Source: Aurantiochytrium sp. KH105 (lineage: Eukaryota > Sar > Bigyra > Thraustochytrida > Thraustochytriidae). Taken from it: 64,000 bases of DNA. Within the stretch, counting starts at the first letter, position 1, and every line of letters starts with the position of its first letter. Under the pieces are notes generated by a model. That model saw only the letters and a program-made list of their open reading frames with translations, did not search any database and was not told where the DNA came from. This document shows, one piece after another, positions 54,440 to 63,996 of the stretch. Both the position numbers and the translations under genes were made by a program. Location: NCBI GenBank assembly GCA_003116975.1, contig BGKB01000085.1, positions 186,001 to 250,000 of the forward strand, in the 5' to 3' direction.

Positions 54440-54734
54440 CTAGCCCAGACTATGGCCAGAACCCTTGTGTCTTGCCTTGACATATGATGTCCCATTGCGA
54501 TAGCTCCGAGAAGGACTCGCAGCTATTGTCCTTTTCCCCCAAGAACATCCAAATCAAGCTGGGCTGCAGCCTTCGGTAAAACTTCCATTCTTGCGTGTTC
54601 TGACCTCCTCGGTCAAGCGGCAGCGGCTGCACGCGCCGCTGCGGTCATGGGCTTCTCCAGGTTGTCCCTGGCCAAGCTCGTGTGCAGACGGCACGGCCGT
54701 CTCTGACAGTTAGATGTTTCCACGATCCCTGTCG
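54440..54734. repeat. Duplicated segment, copy 2
   Basis: Starts 334 bp after copy 1. It keeps the inner part of the first hairpin (ATAGCTCCGAG pairing with CTCGCAGCTAT) but lacks the outer nine bases, keeps the AGACGGC-ACG-GCCGTCT hairpin exactly, and has a short GCAGCG insertion. Confidence 0.85.
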
Positions 54735-55538
54735 CGCGCAGCGGTGCGGCGCTCAACGCTTTCCAGCCGGGGAGTGAGTGCAGTCGGTGCGGTGGTGTGC
54801 GACGCATGTGAAGGAGAGCAGTCCTTAAAGATTAACGGTGGTGAGGAAGTCTTGACTGAGACTATCCGTTGGCTGATAGAGTGCCGCCGCAAGTTCTGTC
54901 TCCGCCACCTGCCTTCCCCTACGTGCCCACTACGCCAACGGCAAGACTCGGGCGGCGGAATTATCAAGATGGACTCACAACGGTCTTGCACAAGGCCCTG
55001 AGGTTCATGCACCCATGACTAGTTAGTGCGCACGCGTACGAGAAAGAGAGGAGAGAAGCAGCAGCAGAGGGCAGCGCTCCATTGAAAGCTATTTCTAGGT
55101 TTGAGCCCTAGGCTGACTGTAGACTACTTCATACGTCGCGAATATGGCCTCGAGAATTTCAGAAACGCGACACAATAGTTCCGTTGAATATAGCCGCGCG
55201 CTGGTGGCGCCGTCCCAGCTCGAGTTGCTGTACGCCACAGCCCGAGCGCATTGCTGCCGGGTCTGAGAACAAAATAATGGCTGTATCGAAGCAACGTTAC
55301 ACCTGACCTGGGCGGCTCCGTTATAAGTCAAGAAATGAACATAGAGAGCTGAGCTGAGTGTCGGTGAAGTGAACGGTTCTTCAAGGAGGAGAGCAGGTCA
55401 AGAGCGCTTGAGGCTTACTAAAGCTGACAGCGAGTAAGCAAACACCAAGCCAGTAGCCAGCTTGGTGCGAGCACGGCGTCGCGGGCGCCCTGCGCGCGCA
55501 GGAGCGTGTGTAAGGAGGGTTGTCATCTGCCGGCGAAG

Positions 55539-58500
55539 ATGTCGTCTCTCGATCTCTCGGCGCGAGCGCGAAGGCCATCACGGCAGCGCACGATGTCATG
55601 GAAGGATGATAACTACTCCAGCATGAAGAGAACGAGCCGCTTGCTAAATGCGCACAATACGAGCAGCACGCAGGGACAAATCGAAGTGAGAGACCCAGAC
55701 ATTATGAGACTCTGCTACGACAAAGATGAAAGCTGGACGGAGCTTCGGCAACTTGCCATTCGGATTCAGAAAAATGGCGGCGTCGACATTGGTGATCATC
55801 GTAAGAACGGTCAAACATACCGCCGCTGTCTCAAAATTATGGAGCTCGTTTCATGGCTTGTGGACACGTTCGGCCTGAGCCGTGATCTCGCGTGCCTCAT
55901 CTGCAAGGAGCTCTGGAAACACGGTCTGATCTGGAATGCGGAAAACAGTTACAGCGCATTTTCCGTCAACGAACTTACATTCTTTCGCGTCGCTCACCCC
56001 TATGCCATCAATTTGTTGCTCTTGCCCTCTGAAATGGAGCAAGTATACTCGGAAGCTCGCGATAAAACTGGACCCAAGCGAGTCGACAAATTCATTGGCG
56101 GACGCCACATATTGGCATGCTTTCCCTCTGCAGAACTTATCGATTGGGCCATGTCTGTCCACCATATCAACCCGCGTGAGCGCGCTGTGCAAGTGGTACA
56201 ACAAATGGCGAATGAGGGATACTTCTTCAACGTCGACGGCACGACTCAAATTGTGGACGGCCCGAACGTCTTTATGCAGCATAAACACGACTACACGGGC
56301 AACATCGTTCTGAGCAAGCGCCGCATGCGTCTCATTGCCATCGAGATCGCTCAGCTCTACGAATCGTGCGTGCAGTCAGAGTACGGCGGTAAACGGCCCG
56401 TAGCAACGGTCGCTCTTGTGGCCTCTCTTATCGAGAGCGTCATTGAAGATTGCAGCTTCCAAAAGGCCAAGTACGTGCTTTTGCAAATGAAAAAGGCAAA
56501 ATTTGCGCAAATCAATAGTCGAGCAACGCACAGCGCAATTTCTGCCTCAAGCTCCCAGAGCCGATGGTCCTACCATCGTCTCTTAGATGGTGTCGGGAAA
56601 TGGACACAAGTTGGTCAGGACTTCAACCTTCTCAAAGAGCTAGGGAGAGATGATGACCCCGTCATGATCAAACTGGACGATCAGTTCCATAATCTCAAAG
56701 CGCGCTTTTCCCGCCGCGGACCTTCGGGACTGGTCTACCCGGACGCAACCCACACCGAGGATGACATAAGCGATGCTGAGTCGCACATTCCTCTCGTCAT
56801 GAATGTCACAAAAGGGCGCAACGAGCTGGTGGAGCAAAATCTTGCGGTCACACTCATGTCGCATCTTGGAGGCGGGGTAGTAAGCGCCAAAGTTGGTGGT
56901 TTTTCCAGGGAGAGTGCAAGGACCAAAACTGTGCGAATGGTCATTCATCTGTTGTTTTGTCTCGTGCTTGCAATCGAGGTGCTCGCTAACACACAATCAG
57001 TTCTCGGTCTCACTGAAGGTTTGAAGGAGAGCATTTCAGCTTCGGCCGGATTTGAGCAGGCAACATCAAAGCATGAATTCATTGATTGGGTTCGGAATCA
57101 GGTGGCGACTGAGTTTTCGTGGCGAGGTACACAATTCCCGTTGCTTGAGCCACCAGCTATACTCGCAGGAGGCGCAACACATTACACCGGGTGCGACGAG
57201 CTGCAGCAGCTCGTCACTTCTGCAGCAAGACGCGCAGCTGAGCATTCAGATTTCGACACGCACATTCCCGTTATTCAAGCTGATGCGGACAACGAGTGCT
57301 GGGTAAACAAGGAGACCCATGCAATTGGAACGGAAAACACATATGCTCCAGCAGCCTACCTGCTGACTTGTATGCAAAGCTCGGCAAAGTGCACCCCGGA
57401 GCTCGAAGGACTTGATGCGGAGCTAAGTCTGGAGTCCAAGAGCATTTTAGTGGACAGAATGGCTCTCGAGGTCGTCTTGCTTGGCTACAAGGCAGATCCA
57501 CCTCTGATCGTCAAAGTGACGGCGCAAGCAAAGTTTTCTGCTGTCGCCAATGACGTTCACGTGCGCTTTATGCATGTTCCCGGTCATGCTGGACACTCCG
57601 CCACTGAGTTCGTCCTCATCATTCTGATCGTTTGCGTCACGCTCGATTTCATTGTGCTCGTCTGCAGGCGCGGGCGTTCCTTTCTCTTTGATGTCTCTCG
57701 CATTCTCCACCTGACCCGGATCGCCCTTCCATGCGTGGCCCTTCGTATGCAATTTGTCTTTGAGAAGGACTTGTACGCGTACCTGTCAGGTATCACATGG
57801 AACAATGCAGAATCATATCAGCCGAATGCGTCCAACGCAGGTTTCGACGTCCTTCATCAGCAAAAGGACGCGGCAAGGCTCTATTTCATCATCGCGATGT
57901 TTCTCGCCGCGATGACGGTCCCATCGTACATCGGCGGCGCCAAGTATAACATTTTTGCTCTGCTGCAACAAACGCTCAAGACGGTGCAAGGCGATGTCAA
58001 GGTTTTGGCAATTACGTTCTTCATCACGTTCTGTGGTTTTGTGGCGACCATGTACGCCATCATGAATTCTTTGTCATCGCTCTTTGCAAGTCCAGGCAGT
58101 ACCGGCATGATCATGTACGGCTCTCTCTTTGGAGGTGCGCCCTGGAACACTTTTTTGGAGATCCGTGGTGCGAGTAGGCTCTTAAGTGCAGTTGGTTTCA
58201 TCGCCATGGCCACCTATCTCTTCCTCTTCATCATCATCTTGCTCAACATGTTCGTGGCCATCATTTTACAAAGCTATCAGACGCAGAAACGCGATGAAGC
58301 TGTTTTACGTGCCGAATTCATTCGTCATCTCCACGCCTCAGAAGGAACAAGTGATATATCAACGCTCAAGGCTAGCCTCGGAGAGCGTCTCTATGAGGTT
58401 GCGGAGGTCAATGAACCACACAGGACAAATTTCAAGGTCACCTTGCAGCGTACGATCAAGAGCATCACGGAGCGTCTTCGTACGTCGGCCAAAGTGCATC

Positions 58501-58718
58501 ACGATGGCAGCTTTATCAGCCAGTCAACCTCGGAAATTTTCGCCGACGAAAAGGGAGAGAAGACCTCTCTTTCTCGTCAGGCCTCTGCTCCTACAAAAGC
58601 TATGCCTCGACAAGATAGCAAGATTGTTCGGAAGACTCCCCCAGCTTTGGTCAAGCAAGGATCTGTCGGTGTCAACGCTCAAGGCGCTTTGCCACGAAAG
58701 CTCCAGCAACTGCTCTAG
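55539..58718 (+). CDS. Polycystin/TRPP-like cation channel with two N-terminal DEP domains
   Basis: 1059 residues from ATG 55539 (MSSLDLSARARRP); the upstream codon in frame is GTG. Residues about 68-154 and 168-254 are DEP-like: GVDIGDHRKNGQTYRRCL, LVSWLVDTFGLSRDLA; then IGGRHILACFPSAELIDWAM. Span 1 is near 465-485, followed by a 200-residue loop with paired Cys (the polycystin/TOP-domain position). Five more spans come after 690, with a pore-like STGMIMYGSLFGG near 855 and a long last span ending NMFVAIILQSYQ, typical of PKD channels. The C-terminal tail is basic and Ser-rich. Likely a Ca2+-permeable channel at the cilium or cell membrane. DEP modules could link it to membranes or G-protein signals. 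Confidence 0.88.
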   Translation: MSSLDLSARARRPSRQRTMSWKDDNYSSMKRTSRLLNAHNTSSTQGQIEVRDPDIMRLCYDKDESWTELRQLAIRIQKNGGVDIGDHRKNGQTYRRCLKIMELVSWLVDTFGLSRDLACLICKELWKHGLIWNAENSYSAFSVNELTFFRVAHPYAINLLLLPSEMEQVYSEARDKTGPKRVDKFIGGRHILACFPSAELIDWAMSVHHINPRERAVQVVQQMANEGYFFNVDGTTQIVDGPNVFMQHKHDYTGNIVLSKRRMRLIAIEIAQLYESCVQSEYGGKRPVATVALVASLIESVIEDCSFQKAKYVLLQMKKAKFAQINSRATHSAISASSSQSRWSYHRLLDGVGKWTQVGQDFNLLKELGRDDDPVMIKLDDQFHNLKARFSRRGPSGLVYPDATHTEDDISDAESHIPLVMNVTKGRNELVEQNLAVTLMSHLGGGVVSAKVGGFSRESARTKTVRMVIHLLFCLVLAIEVLANTQSVLGLTEGLKESISASAGFEQATSKHEFIDWVRNQVATEFSWRGTQFPLLEPPAILAGGATHYTGCDELQQLVTSAARRAAEHSDFDTHIPVIQADADNECWVNKETHAIGTENTYAPAAYLLTCMQSSAKCTPELEGLDAELSLESKSILVDRMALEVVLLGYKADPPLIVKVTAQAKFSAVANDVHVRFMHVPGHAGHSATEFVLIILIVCVTLDFIVLVCRRGRSFLFDVSRILHLTRIALPCVALRMQFVFEKDLYAYLSGITWNNAESYQPNASNAGFDVLHQQKDAARLYFIIAMFLAAMTVPSYIGGAKYNIFALLQQTLKTVQGDVKVLAITFFITFCGFVATMYAIMNSLSSLFASPGSTGMIMYGSLFGGAPWNTFLEIRGASRLLSAVGFIAMATYLFLFIIILLNMFVAIILQSYQTQKRDEAVLRAEFIRHLHASEGTSDISTLKASLGERLYEVAEVNEPHRTNFKVTLQRTIKSITERLRTSAKVHHDGSFISQSTSEIFADEKGEKTSLSRQASAPTKAMPRQDSKIVRKTPPALVKQGSVGVNAQGALPRKLQQLL

Positions 58719-59167
58719 GCCTCGAGATATAATAATGTTAGAATACAACTGCCATGTGAAGACAACAGAAGAGAAGAGAAGAGAAGCATAAACAAGAACG
58801 TAAGGGCGGACGTCGATGTGGCAGCCCACAACGAGGTTGAACAGCACTGCTGCTCAAAGGAAGCACATCTCGAACTGCTGTATATGCCACGCCAACGAGT
58901 CAAAGCCAAGAACGTGAGGTCCAACATGAGAACTTTCTTCATTGCAGACTGGGGATGCGGGCGAAGACACGGAAGAAGACCTTGACTTTCAATGCATCTG
59001 CAAGTAAGCAAAGACATCCAACAATTTTCTTACCCCACAAATTGCAGTCGCCAACATAAAAAGAATCGCGCGTGGCGTGACGCCTCCAGGGTCGGACACA
59101 CGCAAAGCTATGGTCTGCACGTCCACAGCGCAACCTGTCAGCCCCTATGTCACAAAGGTCGACGGCG
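58719..59167. other. Convergent 3' spacer
   Basis: About 450 bp between the stops of the polycystin and RecA-like genes. A short GAAGA run (58764-58787) is the only visible structure. No gene supported. Confidence 0.45.
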
Positions 59168-60122
59168 TCACCCCAGAGACTCCACCACGAGAACTTGTGC
59201 GTCGTTTTCGCCTCGTAAATGTACCGAGACACGTTCCGTCGCCCCGTCGAGAGAGTCTCGACGAAGTTCACCCTGACGAATCTGCAAAATATTTTCCTTT
59301 GGAATCCACGGGCCTGCTGATCGAACAGCATTCCACGACGCCCCGCTGTCCCGGTTCACGACAACGCCGAGAACAACTTGACGTTTCGGGCCTCCGATCC
59401 CACGCGCAAATGCCTTGCATGCACTCTGCGCTAGCGCAAGAGCTAGTGCATGCGTCGAAACAAGAACAGCCTTCTCCTCGCTTGGCTTTACTTGGCCCTG
59501 ACTGAGCTCCGCATCAAGAGCCTCGTGCGAAAAGAGGTCCAAATCGTCAATGAGCACCGTGTGTGCGGTAGGATCCGTAACATGCATGCTCCCCAGATAG
59601 GCCACCAGTGCCTCGTGCGTTTCAATGTACTTGATAACGACGCGTCTTAATGCCTGATCCAGACCCGTGTCCTTGTCGAACTGCTCACCCAGTAGAGGCG
59701 GCTGCGACGTGATTTTGTCACGTCTGCAAATAAACACAGTCACTCCCTCTTGCATACATCTCGCCCGTTTCAGGCCACACTGCGATGAAAAGAAGAAGAA
59801 GAAGAAGAAGAAGAAGACCCAATCGTACGTGAGTGTGTGAGACCGCATTTTCTTGCCTGTGGGTTGAGATGACGGAAAAGCGTTCCCTTGAAGTCAAATC
59901 ACATCCCTCGTTACTTACCTGAAACAACAACGATGAGCGATACGAGCGTGAAGGGCCGCACAGGAGGAACGCCTGATATGAAGCTGCTGTCTTGTCGTTG
60001 CCTTCGGCGTCCTGCGACGGGCTTTCCTCGGTCTCAGGCTGGCCCACTTTTTCCGCCAAGCCGCGCAAAGACCCTGTCTCGCTGCCGCTGCTGCTCCATC
60101 CTCCTACAGAGATCCCGCTCAT
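59168..60122 (-). CDS. RecA-like ATPase relative, SWSAP1-like, two exons
   Basis: Exon 1 is 60122-59919 and exon 2 is 59779-59168; joined, they give 271 residues in phase 0. Exon 1 ends FLLCGPSRSYRSSLLFQ, at the place and with the flanking pattern of a Walker A loop, but the Gly-Lys-Thr core is gone. Exon 2 continues CGLKRARCMQEGVTVFICRR, then SQPPLLGEQFD, and a Walker B-like HTVLIDDLDLF near 137-147. This order and the small size recall the RAD51-paralogue-like SWSAP1, partner of the SWIM-domain protein in homologous recombination. The start is unsure: ATG 60257 in the same frame is an alternative. Both splice sites are strong (CAG|GTAAGT; TTC tract then ATCGCAG). Confidence 0.65.
59780..59918 (-). 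other. Intron of the RecA-like gene (139 nt)
   Basis: The donor CAG|GTAAGT and acceptor with a (TTC)n pyrimidine tract then TTTTCATCGCAG are both canonical. Unspliced, the frame would be cut off from the upstream Walker-A-like part. This is the clearest intron in the window. Confidence 0.85.
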
Positions 60123-60778
60123 TGTCCTCGTCGTCGTCGTCGTGGTCGCAGTCTTGGGCTCCCCGCGGGTTCCGTCGCGCGCAGCGGATCCGCCATGCTC
60201 GCCGATCCCCGCGGCCGCGGGCTCCGTCTCCCGCGTCGCGAAGAGCCTGCGCAGCATCCTTTCCTTTCCTGTCCTCCCCTTCCCTTCCCGCCGCCGCCGT
60301 CTGCGCTGCGCCCTCTCCGCGCGGCCAGCCCGCCGGCCAGCCCGCTCGCGCTCGCGTCCTGCAGCTCCAGCTCGCGCGTGAACTCGATCTGGTCGACGGC
60401 ATCGACGGCCACGGAACCGCTGCGGATCCTTTCGGGACCTCCGGGGGAACAGGTGCGGATCGAACGCGGAACTGCGTGCAGTCACGATCATGACGTCGAG
60501 TTTGCGAACGAAAACTTCGCCGGCGAGTTCTACGAGGCGCGGCAAAAGACGAGCGAGAGAAGAGGCGCCGAGGCCGGGCGGCGAGCGGGGCTGAGGCAGA
60601 CCGAGAAGCCGAGCGCGCGCAGAGCAGAGCTCTTGCAGCGGGATCCTCTTGCCGGGCGGGGCGCAGAGGCGCGGGCGCGGGCGCGACAGCTACAGCTGCA
60701 GCTACAGCTACAGCTACAGCGACAGGTACAGCGAAGCGAGCAAGCAAGCGAGGAAGCTAGCGACGGCGGCCGAGGACC
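60123..60778. promoter_or_regulatory. Divergent spacer between the RecA-like and ETFRF1 genes
   Basis: About 650 bp, GC-rich. The part up to 60257 may be coding for the RecA-like gene. An ACAGCT hexamer run (60686-60733) is the likely 5' leader of ETFRF1. Confidence 0.45.
60686..60733. repeat. ACAGCT hexamer repeat in the ETFRF1 leader
   Basis: About six ACAGCT units, the last ones degenerate, end about 45 bp before the ATG at 60779. Confidence 0.85.
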
Positions 60779-61012
60779 ATGCATCCGCTGGTGAGAGACT
60801 TGTACAAGCGCCTGCTCACGGTCGGCAAGGAATACCCGCAGGGCCTGGACTGGGTCAAGAGCAAGGCAAAGCCGTGGATCATGCAGAATGCCGCGCTCAC
60901 GGACGAGGTCGACATCAAGAAGAAAGTCGCAGAGGGCAGATTCTGGGTGCGGGAGATGCAAAGCGTCATCAAGCTCAAAAAGTATCGCACCCTCAAGAAG
61001 CGTTATTACTGA
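60779..61012 (+). CDS. ETFRF1: LYR-motif protein, electron-transfer-flavoprotein regulatory factor
   Basis: 77 residues from ATG 60779. It has the LYR-family core: LVRDLYKRLLTVGKEYPQG at the start (LYK in place of LYR), a middle helix with DIKKKVAEGRFWVREM, and the strongly conserved end LKKYRTLKKRYY. Length and end match LYRM5/ETFRF1, a small mitochondrial-matrix protein that removes FAD from electron-transfer flavoprotein; the YP-G and KYR-RYY positions separate it from LYRM4 and complex I LYR subunits. No separate targeting sequence is visible, as is common in this family. It is followed by a repeat-rich 220 bp spacer. Confidence 0.88.
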   Translation: MHPLVRDLYKRLLTVGKEYPQGLDWVKSKAKPWIMQNAALTDEVDIKKKVAEGRFWVREMQSVIKLKKYRTLKKRYY

Positions 61013-61125
61013 CCGTGATGCAAACGAATGTGAGCGGGCTTCTGTTCAGACTTGTAGTGGCATAGAAAGGACCGTCCAGACACGACGCTATTTGGTTTCC
61101 AATGCGTCCGCATACTAAGAGCTTG

Positions 61126-61227
61126 CAACCAACCAACCAATCAACCAATCAACTCGTTCCGTGCGATATTTCGAACCAATGTTAACCTAGAATAGTCAAT
61201 ATCTCTTTCTCTCTCTCTCTCTCTTTC
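61126..61227. repeat. AACC/AATC and CT repeats in a convergent spacer
   Basis: AACC/AATC tetramers (61126-61150) and a CT tract (61202-61227) lie between the ETFRF1 and kinesin-like stops. Confidence 0.85.
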
Positions 61228-61236
61228 ATCTTTCAG

Positions 61237-63996
61237 CTAGGCCCCAGCGATTTTCCATGGAGGCTTTTCATGAGGAAACGGAGGTCTGCGCCGTACAAAG
61301 GGCTCAGATGCACGATCGCTCTTGACTCTGTGGCGCTTGGTCGTGTTCAAGTCTGCCATTCGCAGCTCTGGCACCGTAACACTTCCATTTTCGCGGCGCA
61401 CGCGGGCTTGTGGCCGACTCGATTTACCTGTCTTGGGCTGCGATACTGCAGTCGAAGCAGCCTTTCTATGATAATTGCTCTGCTTTTGTGACAACCTCGA
61501 GGCTTTCTCTTCTTCTTCTTCTTCTTCTTCTTCTTGGTCCTCCTCGCCGATAATTTTTGTAGCTCTTTCTATGCCATTGTCACCAACTCCTTCACAACGA
61601 CCTAGGCCCGAGAGAGACAAACTACCTCGCTGAAGCTTTCGTGCTTTCAGACCCGCTAAAAGGCTCTCCGTGAAAGCACGTCGATCCAGTCGAGTGCGCG
61701 ACTGTGTCGTGGCGCCCTCTTCGTCCGTAGTAGCAACGTCCAATGCACCTGAACTCTCAGCTGACGCAAGCATGGCCTTTTTGCGCTCGCGTAATAGGCT
61801 CACAATGTCGCTCATGCCCGTGTCTTCGCTCGTGGCGTCTCTTGCGGCTGGAACTTGTCTTGGGGCGTGGTTTCGAGGAGCTGCCCTGTACACCACGGCG
61901 TCAGCCAAAGCCTTATCGAGCTGAGCTTTTGTCTCCACAAGCTTGCGTTGCAGCGCATGCTTTTCACGCTCAAAGCCTGCTTTGAGGTTCTGCGTGAGTG
62001 TCTCCATTTCCTTTGCCAAGGCATCGCGCTCGACCTGCAGCCCGTATCGTTGCTTCCGAAGAGCCTCAAGCTCATACCGTTCGCGTTTCTGTCGCGCAAT
62101 GAGCTTTTCATGGGCTTCCCGGAGATCATTAAGATCCTGTTTCTGAGCTTGCGACTCGTGAAAAAGCGCAGTCAACTTTTCCGAGACCTCTTTCACATAC
62201 TTGCGTTGCTCCTGCGCGGCACGATGGTCCTTACGTGCCTTCGTCTCAATCTTTCTGCACGACTCCTGAGCGGCGTCCCGTTCTTGAATAGCAGTGTTAA
62301 GCTCTTCCTGAATACGGAGGACGGTGGTTTCCATCACGTGTCGATAGAGCGCAAAATCCTGCACGCTCGCTTCGTCTTGGCTCCGAGCCATCACATGCCC
62401 ATTCTTGGATGGAGAACGCGATTTGGGGCTAACACTACTGCTGCCTGGCTTTGAGATCATGTCGTGCTGCAGAGCCTGTGCGCTTGGCGTTTTGGCCTTT
62501 TCCAAAGCTACACGAGATTCGGAAAGCTCATCATTGACTCGCGCGAATTCCTTCTTTGTTTGCGCAAGTTCCTCTTCAAGCCGCGTCGTCGATTCCACAA
62601 GACCTTGGTTCTCAGCGCTGAGGAACTCGTTCGTATCTTGAAGCGTGTCGAGAGCTGCTCCGTTGTCATCCAGACGGCGGACAGCTGCTTTGATCCATCG
62701 CGCAGCCTCCTGCGCAGCGAATCGGTACTCTTCGGCTACCATCCCTTCTGCAACTTGTTGTTCGAGAAGGCCAAGCACGCGCGTGCTTTGCTCCTCGATC
62801 GGCATGTCTGTGTCCCGAAGCTTTTCTTCGATTCGTCTGGCCTCGGCCTCGAAGGCTTCCAGCCCAGACACGGCCATTGCTGGATTCAAGTGGTCCAGCT
62901 CTTTCCCTGCCTCTGATGCCGCAAAGAGTTCGCACGTCGAGGACCCGTGGAGTCGCTGGACGTGCGCAATATCATGATCCCCTGTGAAAGCATCGGTTTC
63001 GCTTTCTTGATTGTTGCAGAGATCTTGCTCAATTTCGTGCACGCGAACGCCACAAAACTGCTGCAGACGGGACATGATGCCGAGGACTGCAATCGCTCGA
63101 TCCGGATCTGCAACGCGCAGTTCTACGCTTTCGTGCGCGAGGTTCTCAGATGCTCCGCTGACCCCGCTTGGCTCAGGTCTGCACCCCACAGAACCCACGA
63201 CCACAAAGGCCTCGCGGTCAAGAAGTGCGCCTCGCAAAAGGTTCGCGATGCGCGAGGTGTGAAAGGGCACGGCCGGACGTTGTACCTCGAGTGCCTCGAG
63301 CACAGTGTTGAAATGCTGCAGCTCGAGTGGCTCGCGCGAGTCGGCAAATACGAGCTGCAGACGCGCCTCGCCGCGTTTCACAGTAAGCACGCGATGACTA
63401 GGTCGCCCTGATCTATCAACTTGGCTCATGCGTTCAACTAGCTGAAGCGCTTCTTTTATATCGCCAAGACGGACCTCGAGCACATTCAAGAGAGCGCCAC
63501 CGCCATCCTCGATACGCGGTCGATCGTCTGCACTCGCGGAAGATGGCCGCTGCGAGTTTCGGCCAGCGCTCACGGCCTCCGCAAGTGCGTCGCGAATGCC
63601 AAAGGCGCCATTAAGCTCGACCCAAGAGAGCGTCACGCCCTGATTTGGACTGCACGAGCCGTCGAAGTCGAGCTGAAGTGCTCGGACAAGCTCAATATTC
63701 TGAAAGAACCCTTGACATGCGACAAGAACTGCTCTGGGATCCCAATGCAAAATGAGCACGCTTGCGTTTCCACCTTTAGTGAAGTGCTGCACAGCTGGGT
63801 CAAAGGTCTCGGCAAAATTATTGCGTTTGGAATCCTCTGTCAAATTTTGTGGAATCACCTTGTCGGCAACGAACTCGAGATCGAAGCCAGGCGCAGCATT
63901 GTCGTCGTTCCAAGATGGAAACTCCTTATACTCGAGCTTGTTCTCGGACACGGCGCGGACGACCGCGTCGCGACTTTGCGTGTGCGAGGAGCTCAT
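61237..63996 (-). CDS. Kinesin-like protein with degenerate (pseudo-) motor and long coiled coil
   Basis: 919 residues from ATG 63996. The first 310 residues follow the kinesin motor order: GGNASVLILHWDPRAVLVA where GxNxTxxAYGQTGSGKT is expected (about 75-93), LSWVELNGAFGIRDAL in place of the SYLEIYNExxxDLL helix (about 122-137), GRPSHRVLTV for SSRSHxVFTI, RLQLVFADSREPLE for KLxLVDLAGSE (about 211-224), VPFHTSRIANLLRGALL for VPYRxSKLTxLLxDSL (about 240-256), and SENLAHESVELRVADPDRA for the last helix. P-loop Gly-Lys-Thr, switch I Ser and switch II Asp-Gly are all lost. Coiled coil follows (about 380-750), then a Ser/Arg-rich tail with a Glu run. Probably microtubule-linked but not an ATP-driven motor. 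Confidence 0.8.
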   Translation of the reverse strand: MSSSHTQSRDAVVRAVSENKLEYKEFPSWNDDNAAPGFDLEFVADKVIPQNLTEDSKRNNFAETFDPAVQHFTKGGNASVLILHWDPRAVLVACQGFFQNIELVRALQLDFDGSCSPNQGVTLSWVELNGAFGIRDALAEAVSAGRNSQRPSSASADDRPRIEDGGGALLNVLEVRLGDIKEALQLVERMSQVDRSGRPSHRVLTVKRGEARLQLVFADSREPLELQHFNTVLEALEVQRPAVPFHTSRIANLLRGALLDREAFVVVGSVGCRPEPSGVSGASENLAHESVELRVADPDRAIAVLGIMSRLQQFCGVRVHEIEQDLCNNQESETDAFTGDHDIAHVQRLHGSSTCELFAASEAGKELDHLNPAMAVSGLEAFEAEARRIEEKLRDTDMPIEEQSTRVLGLLEQQVAEGMVAEEYRFAAQEAARWIKAAVRRLDDNGAALDTLQDTNEFLSAENQGLVESTTRLEEELAQTKKEFARVNDELSESRVALEKAKTPSAQALQHDMISKPGSSSVSPKSRSPSKNGHVMARSQDEASVQDFALYRHVMETTVLRIQEELNTAIQERDAAQESCRKIETKARKDHRAAQEQRKYVKEVSEKLTALFHESQAQKQDLNDLREAHEKLIARQKRERYELEALRKQRYGLQVERDALAKEMETLTQNLKAGFEREKHALQRKLVETKAQLDKALADAVVYRAAPRNHAPRQVPAARDATSEDTGMSDIVSLLRERKKAMLASAESSGALDVATTDEEGATTQSRTRLDRRAFTESLLAGLKARKLQRGSLSLSGLGRCEGVGDNGIERATKIIGEEDQEEEEEEEEEKASRLSQKQSNYHRKAASTAVSQPKTGKSSRPQARVRRENGSVTVPELRMADLNTTKRHRVKSDRASEPFVRRRPPFPHEKPPWKIAGA

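Larger units (their letters stand above)
53052..55538. other. Gene-poor 2.5 kb region with duplications
   Basis: No supported gene. Contents from left to right: a C-rich tract (53202-53230), a 61-bp direct repeat (about 53301-53420), a 27-bp repeat of GCCATCTCGTGGGA (53758-53800), a 280-300 bp duplicated segment around a CTG tract (54106-54734), and the 5' region of the polycystin gene. Open frames here start with GTG or have non-protein-like composition, including one from ATG 54714. Confidence 0.55.

Noticed and set aside
54714-55001. 95-codon frame from an ATG just after the duplicated segment
   Set aside because: Composition is partly protein-like, but there is no family match I can name and no second copy; left unannotated.
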